The notes: generated by a model not told the origin, from the sequence alone. A stretch of DNA of 17,347 nt from an uncultured Eubacteriales bacterium (GCA_934636325.1 CAKUAK010000135.1:1-17347), one strand, 5' to 3'; shown: positions 8,734 to 16,009, counted from the stretch's first letter. Numbers and translations: made by a program.

Positions 8734-8828
8734 AATGACCCCCGAAGCGGGGTCTTATAGGCAAGTAAATCACAACGCGGGACAGGCTTTTCATACCTGC
8801 ATAGCGTTTTATATCAGGAGGAACAGAC
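8734..8828 (+). promoter_or_regulatory. Structured 5' leader of sepF mRNA
   Basis: The predicted leader starts with a 6-bp hairpin, GACCCC (8737-8742) with GGGGTC (8749-8754), at the extreme 5' end. Farther on, AACGC (8774-8778) can pair with GCGTT (8804-8808), enclosing CAGG (8783-8786) with CCTG (8796-8799). The same CCTG could instead pair with CAGG at 8815-8818, inside the ribosome site AGGAGG (8816-8821). It matches no riboswitch class I recognise. The stems are short, so a regulatory role is tentative. Confidence 0.35.
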
Positions 8829-9281
8829 ATGAGTTTTATAGATGATCTGAAGCAGTGGGCCAGGGGCGACGACGAAGAGGAAGAGCTTGAAGAGTTCACG
8901 GCTCCCCGTGCTTCGAGAAAAGAGCGCGAAGGGGAAGAGAAGGCCGCGCCCGTGACCGATTTCCGCCGCAGCAGCAATAATAAGGTCGTCAATATCAACG
9001 CAACGACACAGCTTTCGGTCGTGCTCGTAAAGCCCGATAAATATGAAAACGCACCCGAGATCGCCGACCATCTGCGCGAGCGCCGCACGGTCGTCATGAA
9101 CCTCGAACAGACCAACAAAGAGGTTGCCAAGCGTCTTATAGACTTCCTCAGCGGCGTCACATACGCCCAGGAGGGCAAGATCAAGAGGGTAGCCAACAGT
9201 ACATATATGATAACACCCTATAACGTGGATATCCTGGGCGATCTTATTGACGAACTGGAGAATAACGGCCTTTATATTTAA
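8829..9281 (+). CDS. sepF: Cell division protein SepF
   Basis: SepF is a membrane-tethered FtsZ partner that shapes the Z ring and can anchor it to the membrane. The 150-residue product has a short N-terminal amphipathic stretch (MSFIDDLKQWARG) for membrane binding. A very acidic, charged linker (residues 14-50) follows, then the conserved SepF fold from about residue 57 to 135. Signatures seen are TTQLSVVLVKP, VVMNLEQTNKEVAKRLIDFLSG (G109 is the dimer-interface glycine) and STYMITPYNVDI. AGGAGG (8816-8821) lies 7 nt before the ATG. It is the first gene after a strong promoter. Directly upstream, where Bacillus has ylmE, there is the HlyD-like gene instead. Confidence 0.95.
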   Translation: MSFIDDLKQWARGDDEEEELEEFTAPRASRKEREGEEKAAPVTDFRRSSNNKVVNINATTQLSVVLVKPDKYENAPEIADHLRERRTVVMNLEQTNKEVAKRLIDFLSGVTYAQEGKIKRVANSTYMITPYNVDILGDLIDELENNGLYI

Positions 9282-9293
9282 GGTGGCCGCATT

Positions 9294-9554
9294 ATGATCT
9301 ATAATATTGTGCGTCAGTTTGCCTACAGCGTGCTCAGTATTCTTCAGCTGGCCATGCTGGTCAGGGCGCTGATGTCGTGGATACCGTCCCTGCAGGGATC
9401 TCAGCTTCAGGGATTTCTTTATCAGATAACCGAGCCTATAATAATGCCGTTCCGCAGGCTGCTGTGGAAAATACCGGCCGTGCGCAGCTTCCCGCTGGAT
9501 CTTTCGTTCCTGCTGGCGTGGATCGTGCTCGACACGCTTATGATGATGCTGTAA
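9294..9554 (+). CDS. yggT: YggT family membrane protein
   Basis: The 86-residue protein has two hydrophobic segments (about residues 5-25 and 66-86) flanking the family loop with RALMSWIP and ITEPIIMPFRRLL. Homologues (YlmG in Bacillus, YggT in E. coli, CCB3-like in plastids) sit beside sepF and are linked to envelope or division organisation, with no established biochemical activity. AGGTGG (9281-9286) is 7 nt before the ATG, which lies 12 nt after the sepF stop. The usual next gene, ylmH, is absent and divIVA follows after 45 nt. Confidence 0.9.
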   Translation: MIYNIVRQFAYSVLSILQLAMLVRALMSWIPSLQGSQLQGFLYQITEPIIMPFRRLLWKIPAVRSFPLDLSFLLAWIVLDTLMMML

Positions 9555-9599
9555 AGCGCCGGTGAGACATATACAGATATAAATGGGGAGGGGGATACG

Positions 9600-10295
9600 A
9601 TGCTTACACCGCAGGATATCCAGGACGTAAAGTTCGTCAGATCTATGAAGGGGTACGATAAGGATCAGGTCGAGGATTTCCTCGATACCGTTCACAGCGA
9701 TTATTCGGCCCTTTATAAAGAGAACGCCACCCTCAAGGGGAAGATGCGCGTTCTTGTCGATAAAATAGAGGAATACCGCTCGGTCGACGAGCAGATGAGA
9801 AAGGCCTTTTATTCGGCGCAGGTGACGGCGCAGGAGACGGTCGCCAAGGCTCAGGCCGAGGCCGATATGATCCTCCGCAACGCACGCCAGAACGCCGAGG
9901 GCAGAGTAAACGACATACGCTGCCAGATCGAGGCCGAAGAGGCCAGGCTCGAGCAGATAAAGGCCGAGAGCCGTCGTTATGCCGAGATGATGAAGGGACT
10001 TTTGACCCAGAATATCGGCTTTATCGACACACTTATGGAGAAGACCGCGCCTTCGGCCGCACCGGTAAGGCAGCCCGAGGCAGCGCCCGCAGCGGCGGAG
10101 CAGCCGGCATCCGCAGAGCCCGAAGCACCTGCCGAGGCCGATGAAGCGGCCGCAATGGCCGAAGAGCTCGATATCGGCGGCATGATCGACGATATCGCCT
10201 CCTCGCGGGGGGAAAAGGAACCGGATATCGACGATTCGACAAGATTTATTTTTTCCGACCTCAGGTTTGGAAAGGACTATAAAGAAGAGGATTAA
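9600..10295 (+). CDS. divIVA: DivIVA-family cell division/polarity protein
   Basis: DivIVA proteins bind negatively curved membrane at septa and poles and recruit partners. The 231-residue product has the N-terminal lipid-binding domain LTPQDIQDVKFVRSMKGYDKDQVEDFLD. A long coiled coil follows (about residues 30-148), then an Ala/Pro/Glu-rich linker (about 150-195) and a distinct tail, STRFIFSDLRFGKDY. The Phe-Arg pair that inserts into membrane in Bacillus (F17-R18) aligns with Met16-Lys17 here, a conservative change. A very purine-rich ribosome site (GGGGAGGGGG, 9585-9594) precedes the ATG. The tail may be a protein-docking motif of the Clostridia type, but this is inference. Confidence 0.93.
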   Translation: MLTPQDIQDVKFVRSMKGYDKDQVEDFLDTVHSDYSALYKENATLKGKMRVLVDKIEEYRSVDEQMRKAFYSAQVTAQETVAKAQAEADMILRNARQNAEGRVNDIRCQIEAEEARLEQIKAESRRYAEMMKGLLTQNIGFIDTLMEKTAPSAAPVRQPEAAPAAAEQPASAEPEAPAEADEAAAMAEELDIGGMIDDIASSRGEKEPDIDDSTRFIFSDLRFGKDYKEED

Positions 10296-10309
10296 GGAGA
10301 CATTTTCAA

Positions 10310-13111
10310 ATGGGTAAGGATTACAACCAGACGATAAACCTGCCTAAGACCGATTTCCCGATGCGTGCCTCGCTGCCGCAGCGCGAGCCGGCCATGCTCA
10401 AGCAGTGGCAGGACAATGATACATATGAGAAGCTTCAGGAGCTGACCGAGGGCAGCCCCCTCAAGGTACTGCACGACGGCCCTCCGTTCTCCAACGGAAA
10501 TATCCACATGGGTACGGCCATGAATAAGGTCCTTAAGGACTTTATCAACCGTTACAACAGCATGTCGGGCTTCCATTCGCCCTATGTTCCCGGCTGGGAC
10601 AACCACGGTATGCCGATCGAGAGCGCCATCATCAAGATGAACAAGCTCGACCGCAAAAAGATGACCATACCCGAGTTCCGCAACGCCTGCCGCGACTTCG
10701 CCATGAAGTATGTCAACAAGCAGATGGAGCAGTTCGTCCGTCTCGGCGTTCTGGCCGACTGGAAGCATCCCTATCTGACAATGAATCCCTCTTTCGAGGC
10801 CAGGGAGATAAAGGTCTTTGGCGAGATGTTCAAGAAGGGCTATATCTATAAGGGTCTCAAGCCGGTCTATTGGTGTCCGCACGACGAGACGGCCCTTGCC
10901 GAAGCCGAGATCGAATACCAGGAAGATCCCTGTACCTCTATATATGTCAAGTTTGCCGTTAAGGATGACCTCGGCAAGCTCTCGCAGTATGCCGATCTTT
11001 CCAATATCTATTTCATCATATGGACAACGACGACCTGGACGCTGCCCGGCAACCTTGCCATCGCCCTGCATCCCCAGGAGAGCTATGTCCTTCTGAAGGC
11101 CGATAACGGCGAATACTATATCGTCGCCGAGGCCCTTGCCGAAAAGACCATGTCGATGGGCGGCGTCGCCTCTTACGAGATCGTCGCTCGCTTCCAGGGC
11201 AAGGATATGGAGTATATGAAGGCACAGCATCCCTTCCTCGACCGCGAGAGCCTTGTCGTCAATGCCGATTATGTCACGATGGACAGCGGTACGGGCTGTG
11301 TCCATACGGCTCCCGGCTTCGGCGCGGACGACTATATCACAGGCAGAAGATATAATCTCGAAATGCTCGTTCCCGTTGATGATAAGGGTTATCAGACAGC
11401 CGACGCCGGAAAGTTCGCCGGCATGAGATATGATGAATCCAATCAGGCCATACTCGACGATCTTAAAGCCACCGGCGCTCTGTTCGCAAGCGAAGAGATC
11501 GTTCATACATACCCCCATTGCTGGCGCTGCAAGCATCCTATAATCTTCCGCGCCACACCGCAGTGGTTCTGCTCGGTCGACGCCTTCAAGGACGAGGCCG
11601 TAAAGGCCTGCGACGACGTCACATGGCTTCCCGCATGGGGCGGAGAGCGCATCAAGGGCATGATCCGCGAGCGCGCCGACTGGTGCATCTCCCGTCAGCG
11701 CCGCTGGGGCCTGCCGATCCCCGTATTCTATTGCGAGAAGTGCGGCAAGCCGGTCTGCAATGACGAGACCATCGCCCGTGTTTCCGAGATATTCGGCGAA
11801 GAAGGCTCCAACGCCTGGTACGAAAAGGATGTCGCCGATCTGCTGCCCAAGGGCTTTGTCTGCCCCCACTGCGGCGGAGTTCATTTCACCAAAGAGATCG
11901 ACACCCTTGACGGCTGGTTCGATTCCGGCTCCAGCCATTTTGCCGTTCTGGAAAATAAAATAAAGTGGCCCGCCGATATCTATCTCGAGGGCGCCGACCA
12001 GTACAGGGGCTGGTTCCAGTCCTCGCTGCTGACCGCCGTCGCCGCAAAGGGAGAGGGCGCGCCCTTCAAGACCGTCCTGACCCACGGCTGGGTCGTCGAC
12101 GGAGAGGGCAAGGCCATGCATAAGTCCCTCGGCAATACCGTCGATCCTCTTGACGTCATCAAGGATTACGGCGCCGATGTCCTCAGGCTCTGGGTCGCGT
12201 CTTCCGATTACCGTGTTGACGTCAGGGTCTCGAAGGAGATATTCAAGCAGCTGTCCCAGGCATATCTGAAGATAAGGAACACCGCAAGATATATCCTCGG
12301 CAACCTCGACGGCTTCGATCCCAATAATCTTGTTGCGCCCGAGGATATGCTCGAGCTCGATCGCTGGGCCATCACACGCCTCAACCAGCTGACCGAAAAG
12401 GTCATCAAGGGATATGAGGACTTTGAATACCACATCGTTTACCATGCCATCCGCAATTTCTGCGTCGTCGATATGTCCAACTTCTATCTCGACGTTATAA
12501 AGGACAGGCTCTATTGCGACGAGAAGGACGGCCTTGAGCGCCGCAGCGCTCAGACGGCCATGTATATCATCCTCGATTCGATGGTCAGGATGCTTGCGCC
12601 GATCCTCTGCTTCACAGCCGACGAGATCTGGCATGCAATGCCCCACAGCGAGGGCGACAATGCCGATAACGTCGTCTTCAACCATATGGCGCGCATCCAC
12701 GAGAATTACGCCCTGAACGGCGAGCATATGGCAAAATGGGACGATGTCATTGCCCTGCGCGATGATATAAACGCCGTTCTTGAGGCTGCCCGAGCTTCCA
12801 AGCAGATAGGCAAGCCCCTCGAGGCTAAGGTCGAGCTTTATGCTTCCGGCGAGCAGAAGGATAAGCTGTCGGCCATGACAGAGCTTCTCCGCATGCTGCT
12901 CATCGTCTCCGACGTACAGGTCAAAGAAGAGGGCGAGGGCACAGCCTGCCCGAGCCAGGAGGGAGTTTCGGCGAGGGTCTTTATGGCCGAGGGCGAAAAG
13001 TGCGAGCGCTGCTGGACATTCACCCATGATGTCGGCAGTGATCCCGATCATCCCACACTCTGCGCAAGGTGCGCCAGAGTCGTTAAGAAGCTCAATATAG
13101 ACATCGAATAA
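10310..13111 (+). CDS. ileS: Isoleucine--tRNA ligase (IleRS, bacterial type)
   Basis: IleRS charges tRNA-Ile and edits mischarged valine. The 933-residue product contains the class I nucleotide site DGPPFSNGNIHMGT (HIGH variant, H66-T69). The CP1 editing domain has TTTWTLPGN and GTGCVHTAPGFG. WCISRQRRWG begins at W458, and the KMSKS-loop variant AMHKS spans 602-606. Internal CEKC...CPHC zinc ligands precede WFDSGSSH, and a C-terminal zinc ribbon has C898, C901, C918 and C921. Length and zinc ribbons fit the bacterial, mupirocin-sensitive-type branch. The gene starts 14 nt after divIVA, with AAGGAG as ribosome site, and no T-box leader is present. It ends the division operon at a strong terminator. 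The whole gene lacks TTA, CTA and TCA codons, so a codon-aligned antisense frame is open for more than 1000 codons. Confidence 0.97.
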   Translation: MGKDYNQTINLPKTDFPMRASLPQREPAMLKQWQDNDTYEKLQELTEGSPLKVLHDGPPFSNGNIHMGTAMNKVLKDFINRYNSMSGFHSPYVPGWDNHGMPIESAIIKMNKLDRKKMTIPEFRNACRDFAMKYVNKQMEQFVRLGVLADWKHPYLTMNPSFEAREIKVFGEMFKKGYIYKGLKPVYWCPHDETALAEAEIEYQEDPCTSIYVKFAVKDDLGKLSQYADLSNIYFIIWTTTTWTLPGNLAIALHPQESYVLLKADNGEYYIVAEALAEKTMSMGGVASYEIVARFQGKDMEYMKAQHPFLDRESLVVNADYVTMDSGTGCVHTAPGFGADDYITGRRYNLEMLVPVDDKGYQTADAGKFAGMRYDESNQAILDDLKATGALFASEEIVHTYPHCWRCKHPIIFRATPQWFCSVDAFKDEAVKACDDVTWLPAWGGERIKGMIRERADWCISRQRRWGLPIPVFYCEKCGKPVCNDETIARVSEIFGEEGSNAWYEKDVADLLPKGFVCPHCGGVHFTKEIDTLDGWFDSGSSHFAVLENKIKWPADIYLEGADQYRGWFQSSLLTAVAAKGEGAPFKTVLTHGWVVDGEGKAMHKSLGNTVDPLDVIKDYGADVLRLWVASSDYRVDVRVSKEIFKQLSQAYLKIRNTARYILGNLDGFDPNNLVAPEDMLELDRWAITRLNQLTEKVIKGYEDFEYHIVYHAIRNFCVVDMSNFYLDVIKDRLYCDEKDGLERRSAQTAMYIILDSMVRMLAPILCFTADEIWHAMPHSEGDNADNVVFNHMARIHENYALNGEHMAKWDDVIALRDDINAVLEAARASKQIGKPLEAKVELYASGEQKDKLSAMTELLRMLLIVSDVQVKEEGEGTACPSQEGVSARVFMAEGEKCERCWTFTHDVGSDPDHPTLCARCARVVKKLNIDIE

Positions 13112-13127
13112 ATAATATCCGATCTTC

Positions 13128-13157
13128 AAACACCGGGGAGCGATCCCCGGTGTTTTT
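13128..13157 (+). terminator. Rho-independent terminator after ileS
   Basis: AAACACCGGGGA (13128-13139) and TCCCCGGTGTTT (13144-13155) form a perfect 12-bp stem closed by a GCGA (GNRA) tetraloop. A T-run follows (13153-13157). It lies 16 nt after the ileS stop and ends the division operon. Confidence 0.95.
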
Positions 13158-13220
13158 ATATACTTAAACGAGTCTGGTATGGTAATATTGTATACTTCGC
13201 GTAAAAAATTGATAAAGAGC

Positions 13221-13249
13221 TTGAAAAAACGTCGTAAAGCGAATATACT
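13221..13249 (+). promoter_or_regulatory. Sigma-A promoter of the MATE exporter gene
   Basis: TTGAAA (13221-13226) and TATACT (13244-13249) are 17 nt apart, each 5 of 6 to consensus, upstream of the GTG start at 13287. An imperfect inverted repeat, GTATACTTCGC (13190-13200) and GCGAATATAC (13239-13248), covers the -10 with its right arm and may be an operator. Confidence 0.75.
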
Positions 13250-13286
13250 GTTAATCGGTGAATGAATAAAAATCGGAGGGATCACG

Positions 13287-14639
13287 GTGAAAAAAAGCAG
13301 TACAGACCTGACGGAGGGCAATATAGTCCGCCTGATAATCATCTTCGCGCTGCCCATACTTGTCGGGCAGATATTTCAGAACCTTTATAACAGCGTCGAT
13401 GCCATCGTCGTCGGCAAATATGTCGGAACGACGGCGCTTGCGGCTGTCAGCTCGAGTTCGGATATCGCCCAGCTGCTGATAGGCTTTTTTACGGGCCTGT
13501 CGACCGGCTGCGGCGTTCTTTTTGCCCGGTATTTCGGCGCAAAGGATCATGTAAAGCTCCACGATTCGATACACACATCCTTGGCCTTTGCCATACTGCT
13601 GGGCCTTGTCATGGCTGTCCTCGGGGTGATATTCACGCCGATGCTCCTCAATGTCGTCGGATGTCCCGCCGATGTGTATGACGAGGCATCAGAGTATCTG
13701 AGAATATATTTTGCCGGAATACTTTTCACCTCGATATACAATGTCGGCGCGGGAATACTCCGCGCTGTCGGCGATTCCAGAAGCCCCTTTTATTTCCTTG
13801 TCTTTTCAAGCGTCGTCAATATAATACTCGACCTGCTTTTTGTGGCCCAGCTGGGCATGGGAGTTTCCGGCGTTGCCATAGCGACGGTCATCTCGCAGCT
13901 GGCGTCGGTAGGTCTGGTATTCTACCGTCTGATTAATACCGATGATGTATATAAGGTGACGCTGAAGGCCCTCAAGATAGACTGTGGGCTGCTGCTCGAG
14001 GTCATCGACCTCGGCCTTCCCGCCGCCATCCAGTCCTGCCTTATATCGACATCGAACCTCTTTGTGCAGCGGTATCTCAACGGCTTCGGCTCGGCGGCCA
14101 TGGCCGGTACCGGCGCGGCAAAAAAAATCGACAAGTTCGTCGGCCTGACATCTCAGTCGCTGGGACTGTCGGTGACGACCTTTGTCAGCCAGAATTACGG
14201 TGCGGGAAAACTTGACCGTGCCTTCAAGGGGATTAGGTATTGTCTTATCATGAACTTCATCATGATAGCGGCGCTGGGCATCCCGGTCTATGCCTTCGCC
14301 GATGTGTTCGTAAAGATATTCACCTCGGATGCCGAGGCGGTCGGCTACGGCGTTTCGATGATAAGGGTCATGATGCCCCTCTATATCTTCCAGGCCCTCA
14401 ACGCCCTCTTCTCGGGCGCAACGAGGGGCTTCGGCCGTTCGAGGAACGTTATGATACTCTCGATACTCGGCATGGTCGTCTGCCGCCAGATATTCCTTGC
14501 CATTTCGATGAGCATAAATCACACCATAGTCAATGTTTATTACGGCTATCCTCTCGGATGGGCCTTCTCGGCGCTCTTTGTTTACCTCTACTACAGATTC
14601 GAGATCAAGCACAAGTTCGGCCGCGTCGAGGCCATATAG
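13287..14639 (+). CDS. MATE family multidrug/toxin efflux transporter
   Basis: The 450-residue integral membrane protein has about twelve hydrophobic segments arranged as two related halves, as in cation-coupled MATE exporters of the inner membrane. Family features include PILVGQIFQNLYNSVDAIVVG near the N-terminus, VSGVAIATVISQ in the middle, and GLPAAIQSCLISTSNLFVQ and QNYGAGKLDRAF in the second half. The substrate and the coupling ion (Na+ or H+) cannot be told from sequence reading. Translation starts at GTG, with GGAGGG (13275-13280) 6 nt upstream. It is a single-gene unit with its own promoter and terminator, and no regulator gene adjoins it. Confidence 0.92.
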   Translation: MKKSSTDLTEGNIVRLIIIFALPILVGQIFQNLYNSVDAIVVGKYVGTTALAAVSSSSDIAQLLIGFFTGLSTGCGVLFARYFGAKDHVKLHDSIHTSLAFAILLGLVMAVLGVIFTPMLLNVVGCPADVYDEASEYLRIYFAGILFTSIYNVGAGILRAVGDSRSPFYFLVFSSVVNIILDLLFVAQLGMGVSGVAIATVISQLASVGLVFYRLINTDDVYKVTLKALKIDCGLLLEVIDLGLPAAIQSCLISTSNLFVQRYLNGFGSAAMAGTGAAKKIDKFVGLTSQSLGLSVTTFVSQNYGAGKLDRAFKGIRYCLIMNFIMIAALGIPVYAFADVFVKIFTSDAEAVGYGVSMIRVMMPLYIFQALNALFSGATRGFGRSRNVMILSILGMVVCRQIFLAISMSINHTIVNVYYGYPLGWAFSALFVYLYYRFEIKHKFGRVEAI

Positions 14640-14654
14640 CATCTATGCAAACAC

Positions 14655-14694
14655 GCCCGCCGGGTGGTATAATAATACCGCCGGGCGGGCTTTT
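14655..14694 (+). terminator. Rho-independent terminator after the MATE gene
   Basis: Positions 14655-14670 pair with 14675-14690 in a 16-position stem with one G.G mismatch, one G.U pair and an AATA loop. TTTT (14691-14694) follows. The GC-rich base (GCCCGCC/GGCGGGC) is strong, although the T-run is short. The top of the hairpin contains a promoter-like TGGTATAAT. Confidence 0.85.
14665..14673 (+). promoter_or_regulatory. Candidate extended -10 promoter for rsmA inside the terminator hairpin
   Basis: TGGTATAAT (14665-14673) is a perfect extended -10 (TGn-TATAAT). It sits in the upper stem and loop of the preceding terminator, 68 nt upstream of the rsmA start. There is no good -35, which extended -10 promoters can lack. 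No other promoter is visible for rsmA. Confidence 0.4.
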
Positions 14695-14740
14695 GCGTCC
14701 GGACAATATCGGGTGAAAACCCAACGATCGGAGAGTATAA

Positions 14741-15595
14741 ATGGATCTTTGCAATATAGACGTTATAAAAGTCCTTCTGGCCAAGCATGGTTTTTCCTTT
14801 TCAAAGGGGCTGGGTCAGAACTTCCTCTGCGAGTCCTCTGTGCCTTATGACATAGCCGAGCTTGCCGGCATTGATGAAGAGACCTGCGTGCTGGAAGTAG
14901 GGCCGGGAATAGGAACGCTGACCGTCGAGCTCTGCGCCCGGGCCAAGCGGGTCGTGGCCGTCGAGCTCGATAAGCGCCTGCCCGATGTGCTGGAGGACAC
15001 CCTGTCGCAGTTTGACAATGTCACCGTCGTGTCGGGGGACATATTGAAGACCGATATCCCGGCGCTCGTCAAAGAATATTTTCCCGACGCCAAGCGGGTC
15101 GTGGCCTGCGCCAATCTGCCCTATTATATAACGACACCTGCGGTCAGCGCCTTTATCGACAGCGGCTGTTTCGATACGATAACCGTTATGGTTCAGAAAG
15201 AGGTGGCGCAGCGCATTTGCGCCGCCGCCGGAAGCTCTGACTATGGCGCGTTCACGCCGTATATAGCCTATCACTGCCATCCGCAGCTGGTGCTCGAGGT
15301 GGGAAGAGAATGCTTCATCCCGTCGCCCAAGGTCGATTCGGCCGTTGTGCGGATGGATATGTATGATAAGCCGCCCGTCGAGGTCAAGGACGAGAAGATG
15401 TTCTTCCGCGTCATAAAGGCGGCCTTTGCCCAGCGTAGAAAGACCCTCCTCAACTGCCTTTCGATGGCATTTCCCGAAAAGGGGAAGGAAGGCGTACGCG
15501 CTGCGATAGAGGCCTGCGGGATATCGCCCTCCTGCCGCGGCGAAACACTTGACATATCCCAGTTTGCAAGGCTGGCAGACGAGTTTTCAAAGTAG
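14741..15595 (+). CDS. rsmA: 16S rRNA (adenine1518-N6/adenine1519-N6)-dimethyltransferase RsmA (KsgA)
   Basis: RsmA dimethylates the two adjacent adenines in the helix 45 loop of 16S rRNA late in small-subunit assembly, using S-adenosylmethionine. The 284-residue product has KGLGQNFL at the N-terminus, the SAM-binding motif I EVGPGIG (52-58) and acidic E75 at the end of strand 2. It also has D100 in SGDIL and the catalytic NLPY motif (125-128). FIPSPKVDSAVV, FAQRRKTLLNCL and RGETLDISQFARLAD follow in the C-terminal domain. Erm methylases are unlikely because the C-terminal blocks are RsmA-type. GGAGAG (14730-14735) is 5 nt before the ATG. A small hairpin with a GAAA loop (14711-14722) lies just upstream. 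The DUF1294 gene follows after about 12 nt. Confidence 0.96.
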   Translation: MDLCNIDVIKVLLAKHGFSFSKGLGQNFLCESSVPYDIAELAGIDEETCVLEVGPGIGTLTVELCARAKRVVAVELDKRLPDVLEDTLSQFDNVTVVSGDILKTDIPALVKEYFPDAKRVVACANLPYYITTPAVSAFIDSGCFDTITVMVQKEVAQRICAAAGSSDYGAFTPYIAYHCHPQLVLEVGRECFIPSPKVDSAVVRMDMYDKPPVEVKDEKMFFRVIKAAFAQRRKTLLNCLSMAFPEKGKEGVRAAIEACGISPSCRGETLDISQFARLADEFSK

Positions 15596-15607
15596 GGGCG
15601 GTATGTG

Positions 15608-15907
15608 ATGGATACGGGTATCTTAAAATACTTTTTCATATATCTTGCCGCCGTCAATCTTATAGCTTTCCTGCTTTGCGGCATAGACAAATGGAAGGCC
15701 AGGCGCGGGGCATGGAGGATAAAGGAAAAGACGCTGTTTCTGTCGGCGGCCATAGGCGGCTCTGTCGGCCTGCTGCTGGGCATGAAGGTCTTTCATCACA
15801 AGACCAAACATAAGAGCTTTACCATCGGAGTTCCGGCCATACTTATATTGCAGCTCGCGCTGGCGGGTTTCCTGATCTGGTATCGCGGGGGCATATCGCT
15901 TTTATGA
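15608..15907 (+). CDS. DUF1294 family small membrane protein
   Basis: The product is 99 residues with three hydrophobic segments (about residues 8-27, 44-60 and 77-95). The family core is visible as a cytoplasmic DKWKARRGAWRIKEKTL, a glycine-rich GGSVGLLLGM and the basic HHKTKHKSF. DUF1294 proteins occur widely in bacteria, and I know of no established function. The ATG at 15608 is chosen because GGGGCGG (15595-15601) is 6 nt upstream. A GTG at 15605 would add one residue. It is probably cotranscribed with rsmA. Confidence 0.88.
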   Translation: MDTGILKYFFIYLAAVNLIAFLLCGIDKWKARRGAWRIKEKTLFLSAAIGGSVGLLLGMKVFHHKTKHKSFTIGVPAILILQLALAGFLIWYRGGISLL

Positions 15908-15915
15908 GGCCTGCT

Positions 15916-15937
15916 TACAAAACACCGGGTTTTGGTA
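15916..15937. promoter_or_regulatory. Inverted repeat upstream of the rubrerythrin -35 (candidate operator)
   Basis: CAAAAC (15918-15923) and GTTTTG (15929-15934) are exact reverse complements around ACCGG. TA/TA bases extend the symmetry with a one-base bulge. The site directly abuts TTGACA at 15938. It does not resemble a PerR box. It could equally be a weak terminator for rsmA-DUF1294. Confidence 0.3.
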
Positions 15938-15965
15938 TTGACAAGCCGCGGGCGGGGAATACAAT
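15938..15965 (+). promoter_or_regulatory. Sigma-A promoter of the rubrerythrin gene
   Basis: TTGACA (15938-15943, perfect) and TACAAT (15960-15965, 5 of 6) are spaced by 16 nt. Transcription would start about 37 nt before the ATG at 16010. Confidence 0.75.
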
Positions 15966-16009
15966 AGGTATAAACGGCTCGGGCCGCAAAAATCAAGGAG
16001 GAGAACAAA

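Noticed and set aside
8734..8828. Known riboswitch or T-box in the sepF leader
   Set aside because: No T-box core sequence or recognisable riboswitch motif is present, only short stems.
10292..13357. 1021-codon open frame on the minus strand opposite ileS
   Set aside because: It is codon-aligned antisense to a clear IleRS gene, and its protein shows no recognisable domain. It is explained by the lack of TTA, CTA and TCA codons in ileS.
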